Shown one piece after another: positions 50,075-58,730 of a DNA stretch of 64,000 nucleotides (position 1 is its first letter; every line of letters begins with the position of its first letter). Source of the DNA: Acidimicrobiia bacterium (GTDB lineage: Bacteria; Acidobacteriota; Terriglobia; Bryobacterales; Bryobacteraceae); the NCBI GenBank assembly GCA_016871315.1, contig VFZE01000006.1, positions 1-64,000 on the forward strand. The letters run 5' to 3'. Below the pieces are notes generated by a model. It had not been told where the DNA came from, ran no database searches, and saw nothing but the letters and a program-made list of their open reading frames with translations. Both the position numbers and the translations under genes were made by a program.

Positions 50075-50779
50075 ATGCCATCAAATCCTCAGCTTGATTT
50101 TCTGCACAGAATCAGCGGGATCGTGAGTTCGGAACGAACGATCGAGGAGATGTTGGGCGAGTTAGTCGGAATGACAGCGCAGGTGACAGGCTGCGACGCG
50201 TGCCTGGTTTATCTGCTGGATAAAGATAACGGAGAGATCGTGTTGCGGGCCTCTCAGGTTCCGCATGCGAAGGAACTGGGCACGCTACGGCTGAAAATCG
50301 GCGAGGGAGTAACGGGGTGGGTGGTGGAGCACAAGTCGGTGGTGGCGCTGCCGGCGAACGCGTCGGCCGATGCGCGCTTCAAGCGGTTCAACGGGCTGGT
50401 GGAGGATACTTATGAGGCATTCCTGTCGGTGCCGCTGGTGAGCGGCGGCGACGTGATCGGCGTGGTGAACGTGCATCACCGTGAGCCGCACCAGCATTCA
50501 AGCGAGGAGATTTCGCTACTGACGTTCATCGGGGAACAGATGGGGAACGCGGTGGCGCGCGCCAACCTGGCGCAGGAGAATGCACGGCTGCAGGAGGAAC
50601 TGGAGACGCGGAAGGTGGTGGAGCGAGCCAAGGGGATCCTGCAACGCAGCCAGAGCCTCAGCGAGGAAGAGGCGTATCTGAAACTGCGCGGGGAAAGCCG
50701 GCGGATGCGGCGGCCGATGAAGGAGCTGGCGGAGGCGATCATCCTGGCCGATGAGCTGAACCGCGAGCGATCCTTTTAA
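50075..50779 (+). CDS. GAF-ANTAR regulator (RNA-binding antiterminator)
   Basis: A 234-residue cytoplasmic protein. Residues about 15-150 are a GAF domain (CDACLVYLLDKDNGEIVLRA, IGEGVTGWVVEHK, FLSVPLVSGGDVIGVVNVHH). A coiled helix then leads to an ANTAR domain (VVERAKGILQRSQSLSEEEA, KLRGESRRMRRPMKELAEAI). ANTAR dimers bind tandem RNA hairpins with hexanucleotide loops to prevent transcription termination. Its own upstream region is short and I see no obvious paired hairpins there, so targets are probably elsewhere. An in-frame GTG at 50045 is an alternative start; ATG 50075 has a ggag four bases upstream. The gene is monocistronic. Confidence 0.85.
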   Translation: MPSNPQLDFLHRISGIVSSERTIEEMLGELVGMTAQVTGCDACLVYLLDKDNGEIVLRASQVPHAKELGTLRLKIGEGVTGWVVEHKSVVALPANASADARFKRFNGLVEDTYEAFLSVPLVSGGDVIGVVNVHHREPHQHSSEEISLLTFIGEQMGNAVARANLAQENARLQEELETRKVVERAKGILQRSQSLSEEEAYLKLRGESRRMRRPMKELAEAIILADELNRERSF

Positions 50780-50919
50780 GGAACTCGCCCGCACAACGGA
50801 GCCTGGCGCGGGCGGGAAGAAACCGGTTCCTTGCCAGTTTGGAGGGCCGCGCCGGCCCTGTGCGGGCTCCTGAGCGCGGCCTGATCGGTTAGCATGGGTT
50901 AAACCGGCGCACGCCGGCA

Positions 50920-53900
50920 ATGGCCTCCGTGAAACTGACCGATAAATACACACAGCAGAGCGGCAACGTCTATCTCACCGGCATCCAGGCGCTGGTGCGT
51001 CTGCCGCTGGAGCAAATGCGGCTGGACCGCGCGGCGGGACTGCGCACGGGCGCGTTCATCTCCGGATATGAAGGATCGCCGCTGGGCGGCTACGACATGG
51101 CGCTCCAGGGATCGATGGGGCTGCTGGAGGAGCATGGCATCCACTTCCAGCCGGCGGTGAACGAGGATTTGGCGGCGACGTCGGTGTTCGGAAGCCAGAT
51201 TTTCCAGGTGCTGGGACAGGGAAAGGTAGATGGGGTCGTGGGGATCTGGTACGGAAAGGGGCCTGGCGTGGATCGCTCGGGCGACGTACTGCGTCACGCG
51301 AACCTGTCGGGTTCGCCGGGGCTGTGCGCGGCGCTGGTGCTGGCGGGAGACGATCATGCCTGCAAGAGTTCCTCGATTCCGCACCAGAGCGATTTCAGTC
51401 TCTATAACGCGGGAATTCCGATTTTGTTTCCGGGCAACACGCAGGAGATTCTCGATTACGGTCTATACGCGATTGCGCTGTCGCGATTCAGCGGGGCGTG
51501 GAGTTCGCTGAAGCTGCTGACGCATATCTGCGACGGCGGCGGGACGGTGGCGGTGGGGCCGGAGCGCCATCGTTTCCGGAACCCTGAAGCGTATGAGAAG
51601 AAGACCGATGCGCGGCTGACGCCACCGCTGACGAACGCGCTGGAGGCGGAGACGCACTGGCGGAGGATCCGCGCGGTGCGCGAGTTCGCGCGCGCGAACC
51701 CAATCAACCGCTGGCATGGCGCGCGGGAGCAGGCGTGGCTGGGACTGGCGACGGCGGGCAAATATTACTACGACCTGATGCAGGCGCTGAGCGATCTGGG
51801 GATCGGGCAGGAGGAGCTGAGGCGGCTGGGGATTCGGCTGGCGAAGTTCGGGATGACGTTTCCGCTGGAGCAGGGGTTTTGCGAGGAGTTCGCGGAGGGG
51901 CTGGAGACGGTTCTGGTGGTGGAGGAAAAGCGCAGCTTTCTGGAGTTGCAACTGCGGGAGGCGCTCTACAATTTGGCCGCGCGGCCACGGATATTGGGCA
52001 AGCAGGATGAAGAGGGCGCGCCGCTGCTGCCGGCATCCTACGAGATGGACCCGGACGGGATCGCGCGGAACATCGCGAAATACCTGACGCGGCGGCAGGG
52101 ACTGGAGAGCGTGGAGCGGCGTTTGCGGCTGGTGGAGGAGATTGCGGCGCGGCCGCGGGAGAAGTTTTTCGTCCGCACGCCGAGCTACTGTCCGGGCTGC
52201 CCGCACAATCGCAGCACGCTGCTGCTGGAGGGGCAAGCAGCGGGCGGCGGCATTGGCTGCCACGGGATGGGGATTCTGATGAAGGATGCCGGGCGCGGCT
52301 ATGAGTTCGCGACACACATGGGAGGCGAAGGGGCGCCGTGGATCGGGATGTCGCCGTTCCTGGAGCGGCGGCATATTTTCCAGAACATGGGCGATGGGAC
52401 GTATTTTCATTCGGGCGCGCTGGCGATTGAGGCGGCGATCGCGGCGGGCGTGAACATCACCTACAAGATTCTCTACAACGGCGCGGTGGCGATGACCGGC
52501 GGACAGGATGCGGTGGGCGCGCTTCCGGTGGCACAGCTGACGAGGAAGCTGGAGGCGGAGGGAGTCCGCAAGATTGTGATCGTGGCCGAGCGGCCGGAGC
52601 AGTACAACGATCCGGGCGAGCTGGCGCGCAACGCGACGGTGAGATCGCGCGAGGAACTGCCGGAGGTGCTGCGGGAGCTGGAGGAGACGGCCGGGGTGAG
52701 CGTGCTGATCTACGACCAGGAGTGCGCGGCGGAGAAGCGGCGGAAGCGCTCGCGCGGCATCTATGCCGAGCCGACAATGCGGCTGGTGATCCACGAGGAG
52801 GTGTGCGAAGGCTGTGGCGATTGTGTGACGCAGTCCAACTGCATGAGCCTGCAGCCGGTGACGACGGCGCTGGGCGAGAAGATGCGCATTCATCAATCGA
52901 GCTGCAACAAGGACTATACGTGCGCGCTGGGCGACTGCCCGTCCTTTGTGAGTGTCCAGATCAAGCCTGGAACGGGACTGCGGCGGCGGCAGTTGCCGGA
53001 GCTGCCGATGGCGGACGTGCCGGAGCCGGCCTACCGGATGGAGGCGGGAAGCGGGTACCGGATACTATCGCCGGGAATCGGCGGCACGGGCGTGCTGACG
53101 ATGAATGCGCTGCTGGCGGCGGCGGCGACGATGGATGGCCTGTTCGTGAGCACGCTGGATCAGACTGGCCTGGCGCAGAAGGGCGGCGCAGTGGTGAGCC
53201 ACCTGACGCTAAGCCGGGAGCCGTGGGAGGCGGCGGCGCGGATCAATACCGGGAACGCAGACCTGATTCTGGGTTTTGATCTCCTCGGCGTCACGCATGC
53301 CGATAATCTGCGCTGCGCGCATGCCAACCGGACGGCGGCGGTGGTGAACACGGACTTGATTCCGACGGCGGGCTCGATCCGGCATCGGGTCGTGATGAGC
53401 GGCGGAGAGCAAAAACTCGAGGAGATCGAGGCCTGCACGAAGGCAAGCGCCAATCTATACGTGGATGCATCGCGGCTGGCGGAGCGGCTGTTCGGCTCCC
53501 ACATGTTTGTCAATATGTTCCTGCTCGGGGCGGCTTGGCAGGCGGGGCTGGTGCCTGTGTCACGCGCAAGCCTGGAGCGGGCGATTCAGCTGAATGGCGT
53601 GGCGGTGGAGCGGAATCTGCAGGCGTTCCTTTGGGGGCGCAAATATGCCGAGGATGGAGAATGGGTGGAGAAGCAAGCAGGTGCGGATCGGGTGGAGAAG
53701 AAGGCGGCCGCCGGTTTCGACCTGGAGGCATATCAGAACGCGGCTTACGCGCGCGAGCATGCCAAGTTTGTGGAGCAGGTAAGGGTAAGGCAGCCGGAAT
53801 TGGCGGAGACGGTTTCCTGGAACCTGGCGAAGCTGATGGCTTATAAGGATGAGTATGAAGTGGCGAGGCTGCTGAGCGGCGAGGAGCTTGAGGGACAAGT

Positions 53901-54309
53901 GAAGGAAATGTGGGAGGCCCCGGTGGGGCTTTCCTACAATCTGCATCCGCCTCTACTGCGCACGTTGGGGTTGAAACGGAAGCTGAAGCTGGGCGGCTGG
54001 TTCCGGTTGCCGCTGCGCGTGCTGTCGGGGATGAAGTGGTTGCGCGGGACCCCGCTCGACGTGTTCGGGTGGCATCCGCACCGGCGGCGGGAGCGAGAGC
54101 TGATCAGCTGGTACCGGCAGTTGGTGGAGCAGGTTCTGGCGGCGGCGAACGAGGAGAATCTGGAGCAGGCGAGGCAGATTCTTGCGTTGCCGGAACAGAT
54201 CCGCGGTTATGACCGTATCAAAGATGGGGCGATCGCGCGGGTGAAGGCCCAGGCTGCCTCGATGGTGGCGCAACTGAATGAAGCTCCCCAGCCGGCCCGT
54301 ATTCTATAG
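50920..54309 (+). CDS. Fused (alpha-gamma) indolepyruvate:ferredoxin oxidoreductase
   Basis: A 1129-residue single-chain 2-oxoacid:ferredoxin oxidoreductase of the aerobic IOR type. Order of parts: PP-type TPP domain (GAFISGYEGSPLGGYDMAL), TPP-binding half with SYCPGCPHNRST and GDGTYFHSGALAI, an iron-sulfur segment (CEGCGDCVTQSNC, then CNKDYTCALGDC), and the gamma-like domain (SPGIGGTGVLTMNALLAAAA). It oxidatively decarboxylates aryl pyruvates from transaminated aromatic amino acids to aryl-acetyl-CoA, reducing ferredoxin. Length agrees with the fused family (about 1150). It is followed by an alpha/beta hydrolase whose start lies 32 bases inside this gene. Confidence 0.92.
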   Translation: MASVKLTDKYTQQSGNVYLTGIQALVRLPLEQMRLDRAAGLRTGAFISGYEGSPLGGYDMALQGSMGLLEEHGIHFQPAVNEDLAATSVFGSQIFQVLGQGKVDGVVGIWYGKGPGVDRSGDVLRHANLSGSPGLCAALVLAGDDHACKSSSIPHQSDFSLYNAGIPILFPGNTQEILDYGLYAIALSRFSGAWSSLKLLTHICDGGGTVAVGPERHRFRNPEAYEKKTDARLTPPLTNALEAETHWRRIRAVREFARANPINRWHGAREQAWLGLATAGKYYYDLMQALSDLGIGQEELRRLGIRLAKFGMTFPLEQGFCEEFAEGLETVLVVEEKRSFLELQLREALYNLAARPRILGKQDEEGAPLLPASYEMDPDGIARNIAKYLTRRQGLESVERRLRLVEEIAARPREKFFVRTPSYCPGCPHNRSTLLLEGQAAGGGIGCHGMGILMKDAGRGYEFATHMGGEGAPWIGMSPFLERRHIFQNMGDGTYFHSGALAIEAAIAAGVNITYKILYNGAVAMTGGQDAVGALPVAQLTRKLEAEGVRKIVIVAERPEQYNDPGELARNATVRSREELPEVLRELEETAGVSVLIYDQECAAEKRRKRSRGIYAEPTMRLVIHEEVCEGCGDCVTQSNCMSLQPVTTALGEKMRIHQSSCNKDYTCALGDCPSFVSVQIKPGTGLRRRQLPELPMADVPEPAYRMEAGSGYRILSPGIGGTGVLTMNALLAAAATMDGLFVSTLDQTGLAQKGGAVVSHLTLSREPWEAAARINTGNADLILGFDLLGVTHADNLRCAHANRTAAVVNTDLIPTAGSIRHRVVMSGGEQKLEEIEACTKASANLYVDASRLAERLFGSHMFVNMFLLGAAWQAGLVPVSRASLERAIQLNGVAVERNLQAFLWGRKYAEDGEWVEKQAGADRVEKKAAAGFDLEAYQNAAYAREHAKFVEQVRVRQPELAETVSWNLAKLMAYKDEYEVARLLSGEELEGQVKEMWEAPVGLSYNLHPPLLRTLGLKRKLKLGGWFRLPLRVLSGMKWLRGTPLDVFGWHPHRRRERELISWYRQLVEQVLAAANEENLEQARQILALPEQIRGYDRIKDGAIARVKAQAASMVAQLNEAPQPARIL

Positions 54310-55153
54310 CGCGCTGGCGGTGGTGTTCCTCGCCATCTCGGGGGGCATGTTGTGCGAGAACGCGATGCACATACCGGCCTCCTTCAGGAAAGTGGATCCC
54401 GAGGCGTGGGTCCGCGGCCTTGGCGTGAAGGGGGAGCATGTGGAGATTCGTTCAGGGGATGGATACCGGCTACGCGGCACTCTTTTCCGGCCCAGGGAGC
54501 CGAATGGAGCAGCGGTGATCGGCCTGCACGGAGTGGCCGATTGGCGGCGGGGAGTTACGGGTCAGGCGTCGCTGCTGCTTCGCCACAACTACACGGTGCT
54601 TGCGCCGGACAGCCGCGGGCATGGATTGAGTGAAGGCGAGCCGGTCACCTACGGAGTGAAGGAGCGCGACGATGTGCGGCGGTGGACGGAGTGGCTGGTG
54701 GAGAGGACGGGCTCGCCGCGTCTGTACGGGTTCGGGCAGTCGATGGGAGCGGCGATCTTAGCCGAGGCGACGGCGGTGCAGCCGCGATTCCGAGCCATCG
54801 TCGCCGACAGTTGTTTCTACGATTTCCTTTCGATCGGCGTGGACCGGCTTGGAGCGAATCGTTTACTGGCGGCGCCGTTTCTTTATCCAGCGCTAATGTA
54901 CGCGCGCGTCCGATATGGGGTGAACTTGACCGAAGTGTCGCCGGTAGCGGCGCTGGGCAGAAGCAGGACGCCTGCGCTGCTGATCCATGGGAGCCGCGAC
55001 AACAACATTCGCCCTTGGCATTCCCAGAGGCTGCACGAAGCACATCCGGAATTCACACAGCTTTGGCAACCGGAGGCGGATCATGTGAACGCGGTGGCAC
55101 TACATGGGGCGGAGTATGAGAGGCAGGTAGTAGAGTGGCTCAGCTTGCACTAG
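54278..55153 (+). CDS. Alpha/beta hydrolase with N-terminal membrane anchor
   Basis: A 291-residue protein with an N-terminal hydrophobic anchor (FYSALAVVFLAISGGMLC). The Ser nucleophile is S155 in GFGQSMGAA (GxSxG), the oxyanion region VIGLHGVADW, the acidic residue probably the Asp of HGSRDNNI, and the His in ADHVNAV. It is closest in pattern to BAAT/YtaP-like or monoacylglycerol-lipase-like hydrolases. ATG 54278 lies within the end of the IOR gene, so the two may be translationally linked. A thioesterase role for IOR products is conceivable but speculative. Confidence 0.85.
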   Translation: MKLPSRPVFYSALAVVFLAISGGMLCENAMHIPASFRKVDPEAWVRGLGVKGEHVEIRSGDGYRLRGTLFRPREPNGAAVIGLHGVADWRRGVTGQASLLLRHNYTVLAPDSRGHGLSEGEPVTYGVKERDDVRRWTEWLVERTGSPRLYGFGQSMGAAILAEATAVQPRFRAIVADSCFYDFLSIGVDRLGANRLLAAPFLYPALMYARVRYGVNLTEVSPVAALGRSRTPALLIHGSRDNNIRPWHSQRLHEAHPEFTQLWQPEADHVNAVALHGAEYERQVVEWLSLH

Positions 55154-55418
55154 CGGCAAGGTGGTAGCGGGACGCATCTTCGCGTTGGGGCTGCGCGGGA
55201 CTCATTAGAAAATCGGCAAGCAGGTCCCGGCGCTGGCGGTACGCTTCCTGAGCCAAGCGTGCCTTGTGACGCTGGATGGCCAGCGAGGCGGTGTCGGACC
55301 CGGTCTCCTGCATGGAATGCAGGCGGCGCAACTGGAGCGCCCAGTTGGCAAAGGCGGCGTCGAATTCGCCGCGGAGGCGCTCGTAATCTCCTCCGTGTGT
55401 GTTTTTCATATTGCCCAT
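55140..55418 (-). CDS. Small helical hypothetical protein
   Basis: A 92-residue, charged, probably all-helical protein (YERLRGEFDAAFANWALQLR, AQEAYRQRRDLLADFL). The pattern YERLRxEFDxAFxxW resembles small uncharacterised acidobacterial proteins. Function is unknown. Two starts are possible, ATG 55418 and ATG 55409, neither with a clear ribosome site. Its 3' end overlaps the convergent alpha/beta hydrolase gene by 14 bases. Confidence 0.55.
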   Translation of the reverse strand: MGNMKNTHGGDYERLRGEFDAAFANWALQLRRLHSMQETGSDTASLAIQRHKARLAQEAYRQRRDLLADFLMSPAQPQREDASRYHLAASAS

Positions 55419-55493
55419 ACCAGTAATACGTACGAACCGAGAAGAAGTTTCCACGCGATGGCTGAAAGGGGAGAATCGGCGGCTGAACGGGCC

Positions 55494-56249
55494 TCAGCCG
55501 CGTCCCACCAAGGGCATTTTGGTAGCCATCACGGTCATGAACTGTACGTTGGCATCCAGCGGCAGTCCGGCCATATAGAGGACCGCGTCGGCAACGTGAC
55601 GCACATCCATGCGCGGCTCGGGCATTAACGTTCCGTTAGCTTGCAGGACGCCGCCTGTCATACGCTGTGTCATTTCTGTCGCGGCGTTTCCGATGTCGAT
55701 TTGACCACAAGCGATGTCATGGGCGCGGCCGTCGAGCGAGAGTGCCTTGGTGAGACCGGTGATGGCGTGCTTTGTTGCGGAGTAGGCGACCTGCTGGGGC
55801 CGGGGAGCATGAGCCGATACGGAGCCGTTATTGATGATGCGGCCGCCGCGCGGTGACTGCTCCTTCATCAAGCGGAAGGCGGCCTGTGCGCAGAGAAAGG
55901 CTCCGGTGAGGTTGACGTTGACGACGCTGCACCAGCTCTCGTAGGGGAGATCTTCCACGGGCGTGGCCGGCGTGTTCATGCCGGCGTTGTTGAAAAGAAC
56001 ATCGAGGCGGCCGAATTCGCGGCGGATAGCGGTAAACAGCGAATCAACTGCGGCAGGATCGGTAATGTCGGTGGGGATCGCAAGCATCCTGCCATCGTCC
56101 GGACTGGCCTGGGCGCAGGTCTTTTCGAGTTCCCACGCGCGCCGGCCGGCCAGCGCCACCGAATAGCCGGCTGCCTGGAGTGCGAGGGCGGCGGCGCGGC
56201 CGATGCCGCTTCCCGCCCCGGTAACAAGAGCGTAACGATTTCCGCTCAT
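55494..56249 (-). CDS. Short-chain dehydrogenase/reductase
   Basis: A 251-residue classical SDR. The cofactor motif TGAGSGIG (10-17), NNAG (87-90), the catalytic Ser near 143-145, and the Tyr156-x-x-x-Lys160 pair in VAYSATKHA are all present. The Arg-rich segment after beta2 ([10 protein letters not shown]) and TDITD near residue 61 favour NADP(H). The substrate is not predictable. On the minus strand a TACACT hexamer (56261-56256) lies six bases before ATG 56249, suggesting a leaderless message. It is divergent from the second DUF1549/1553 gene. Confidence 0.92.
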   Translation of the reverse strand: MSGNRYALVTGAGSGIGRAAALALQAAGYSVALAGRRAWELEKTCAQASPDDGRMLAIPTDITDPAAVDSLFTAIRREFGRLDVLFNNAGMNTPATPVEDLPYESWCSVVNVNLTGAFLCAQAAFRLMKEQSPRGGRIINNGSVSAHAPRPQQVAYSATKHAITGLTKALSLDGRAHDIACGQIDIGNAATEMTQRMTGGVLQANGTLMPEPRMDVRHVADAVLYMAGLPLDANVQFMTVMATKMPLVGRG

Positions 56250-56305
56250 TCAGGTAGTGTATTGCATGGCTCTGGAGAAAAGCTGCAACCGAAGGGGGCA
56301 GGGCG

Positions 56306-56311
56306 TATAAT
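56306..56311 (+). promoter_or_regulatory. Consensus -10 (TATAAT) of the second DUF1549/1553 gene
   Basis: A perfect TATAAT lies 25 bases before the ATG at 56337. The matching -35 position (56283-56288, ctgcaa) is a weak fit with a 17-base spacer. Confidence 0.55.
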
Positions 56312-56336
56312 CCATCTAGTAGTTCGTTTGATCGTC

Positions 56337-58730
56337 ATGAGCAGGGGCTCCATTCTGTACCTTGCGGCAGGCCTGATGCTGCATTTCGCCGGGAGCACCA
56401 GCCACCTTTGTGCCCAGCCGAATTCGCTCGAGAAGGCGGTGGTGGGCCTGCTGGCGGCCAAGTGCATCGTATGCCACGGACAGGCGGCGATGTCGGATCT
56501 CGATATGCGCGAGCGCTCCGGGCTGCTGCGCGGTGGAAAGCGGGGACCGGCGATCGTGCCCGGCAAGGCCGCCGAGAGCACGCTCTACAAAGCGGTTTTG
56601 CGGGAAGGCGAGCTGCAAATGCCGCCTGCGCCTGCTTCCCTCACCGCCGCCGAAGTGAAGATCATCCGGGACTGGATTAACGCGGGCGCACGTTGGGACT
56701 CGGCGCAAGGCGCGAAAGCTGCATGGGGCTGGTGGTCGTTCCACAAGCCCGTCCGCCCGAAGATTCCCGAGGTGAAGAACAAGGGCTGGGTGAGGCAACC
56801 GGTGGACGCGTTTATCCTGGCTGCGATCGAGCGCAGTGGTCTCCAGCCCGCAGCTGGGGCCGGCCGGCGTGTTTTCGCGCGAAGGGCAACCTTTGATCTG
56901 CATGGCCTGCCTCCAGCTCCGGAAGAGGTGGAACGTTTCGTCAAGGACACCTCCGCGGACGCCTATGAGAAACTCATCGACCGGCTGCTCGCCTCGCCGC
57001 GCTACGGGGAGCGCTGGGGGCGGTATTGGCTGGACCTGGTCCGCTACGCCGACACCTCAGGATTCGAGACGGACCACTTCTTCACGACCGCCTGGCGATA
57101 CCGGGACTACATCATCCGCTCCTTGAACCAGGACAAGCCGTACGACGAATTCATCAAGGAGCAAATCGCCGCCGACGAGATTTGGCCGATGAACCTGGAC
57201 TTGGAAGGCACGCTGAAGCTTCCCAAGGAAAAGGAGGAAAACGTCAACAGGCGCGTGGGAACCAGCCTGTTCACGATTGGCTCTTTCCCGATTGAGTTCA
57301 CTTACTACGGCGACCAGTTTCGGGCGGAATGGCAGGCCGACGCCGTGGATACCGTAGGCGCGGCTTTCCTCGGGCTGACCGTCGCATGCGCCCGGTGCCA
57401 TGACCACAAGTTCGATCCGATTTCGCAGCGCGACTACTACCGGATGACAGCGCTGTTCGCCGGCAGCGTCGAGCGCGAAATTCCACTGGTGAGCCTGTTT
57501 GACGTGCAAACCAACTCGCGCAACTTTCCGCTGCTGGCTCATGCCCAGGCTTTGAAGCAGATGGCCGCGCGGCGTGGGAGAGGCCGCGGCCGCGCGCAGG
57601 CCGAACAAGCCGAGAACCAGGAAGGCGAAGAGCCTCCGCGTCAGCCGGGTATGGATCCGGAACGCGCGGCGCTGCTGCAGAAGCTCGCCGAGGCCTACCT
57701 TCGGGCGCCCGAGCGCTACCCCACCGCCAACGTGCTGGCCCACGAGGAGATTATCCCCGACACGCACATTCTGGTTCGCGGCGAGTTCAAGAATAAGGGA
57801 GAGAAAGTCGAGCCCGGTTTCCTGTCGGCCCTCAGCACCGGTCCTGAAATCGTGGAGCCCAAGGGCGTCCTCATCGTGCCGAGGAGGCGAAAGGCGCTCG
57901 CGGAGTGGCTCACCTCGCTAGACAATCCGCTGGTCAGCCGCGTGATGGTGAACCGCATCTGGCAGGGCCATTTCGGCGAAGGCATCGTCAGGTCTCCAAA
58001 CGATTTCGGCCGCCAGGGCGAGCCGCCGACGCATCCCGAGCTGCTCGACTGGCTCGCGGTCGAATTCACCGAGCAGGGCTGGAGCATCAAGAAAATGCAC
58101 CGCATGATCATGCTCTCCAGCGCCTACCGGCTCTCCAGCCTAGCATCGGGGGAGAGCCTGGATAAGGACCCCGAGAATCGCCTTCTGTCGCGCATGAACC
58201 GCCGCCGTTTGGACGGCGACGCCGTGCGCGACAGCATACTGGCCGTAGCGGGCACGCTGAATCTCAGGATGGGAGGAGTGGGCGTGATCCCGCCGCTATC
58301 GGCGGAGGAGATTCAGGCTGCGCGCATGCCTCAATTGTGGCCGGCTCATCCTGATCCGGCCGAGCACAATCGCCGCAGCATCTATCTCCAGATGAAGCGC
58401 TCGCTCACGCTGCCCATGCTGCAGATCTTCGACGCTCCGGATACGGCTGCCAGTTGTCCACGCCGGGAAACCTCCACCGTGGCCCCGCAGGCTCTTTCGT
58501 TGATGAACAGCGAGTTTTCCGGCGCTCAAGCCGGCCATTTCGCCGCAAGAGTTCAGAAACAGGCGGGCGAGGATCCGGCCGCGGCCGTGACCGCCGCCTG
58601 GCGTATCGCCTTCGGCCGCGAACCGGGTCCGGAGGAAGGCAAGATCGCGCTCGACTATCTCCAGCGGAACTCCCTTGCGCGCTTGTGTCTGCTGATCGTG
58701 AACATGAATGAGTTTATCTATGCCGACTGA
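56337..58730 (+). CDS. PSCyt1-DUF1549-DUF1553 (planctomycete-cytochrome-type) exported protein
   Basis: A 797-residue exported protein. After a signal peptide (YLAAGLMLHFAGSTSHLCAQ) comes a PSCyt1 cytochrome-like domain with the haem motif CIVCH and STLYKAVLREGELQMPPAP, then DUF1549 (FDLHGLPPAPEEVERFV, YWLDLVRYADTSGFE, CARCHDHKFDPISQRDYY with a second CxxCH), a variable low-complexity insert (GRGRGRAQAEQAENQEGEE), and DUF1553 (VMVNRIWQGHFGEGIVRSPN, RLDGDAVRDSILAVAGTLN). The pair with DUF1501 is conserved in Planctomycetes and Acidobacteria; the biochemical role is unknown. ATG 56337 follows a TATAAT by 25 bases. Codons are more C-ending than in neighbours. Confidence 0.9.
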   Translation: MSRGSILYLAAGLMLHFAGSTSHLCAQPNSLEKAVVGLLAAKCIVCHGQAAMSDLDMRERSGLLRGGKRGPAIVPGKAAESTLYKAVLREGELQMPPAPASLTAAEVKIIRDWINAGARWDSAQGAKAAWGWWSFHKPVRPKIPEVKNKGWVRQPVDAFILAAIERSGLQPAAGAGRRVFARRATFDLHGLPPAPEEVERFVKDTSADAYEKLIDRLLASPRYGERWGRYWLDLVRYADTSGFETDHFFTTAWRYRDYIIRSLNQDKPYDEFIKEQIAADEIWPMNLDLEGTLKLPKEKEENVNRRVGTSLFTIGSFPIEFTYYGDQFRAEWQADAVDTVGAAFLGLTVACARCHDHKFDPISQRDYYRMTALFAGSVEREIPLVSLFDVQTNSRNFPLLAHAQALKQMAARRGRGRGRAQAEQAENQEGEEPPRQPGMDPERAALLQKLAEAYLRAPERYPTANVLAHEEIIPDTHILVRGEFKNKGEKVEPGFLSALSTGPEIVEPKGVLIVPRRRKALAEWLTSLDNPLVSRVMVNRIWQGHFGEGIVRSPNDFGRQGEPPTHPELLDWLAVEFTEQGWSIKKMHRMIMLSSAYRLSSLASGESLDKDPENRLLSRMNRRRLDGDAVRDSILAVAGTLNLRMGGVGVIPPLSAEEIQAARMPQLWPAHPDPAEHNRRSIYLQMKRSLTLPMLQIFDAPDTAASCPRRETSTVAPQALSLMNSEFSGAQAGHFAARVQKQAGEDPAAAVTAAWRIAFGREPGPEEGKIALDYLQRNSLARLCLLIVNMNEFIYAD

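Noticed and set aside
50780-50919. tRNA-like or ANTAR-target structure before the indolepyruvate oxidoreductase gene
   Set aside because: GC-rich short palindromes only; no T-loop (GTTCGA) or paired hexaloop hairpins.
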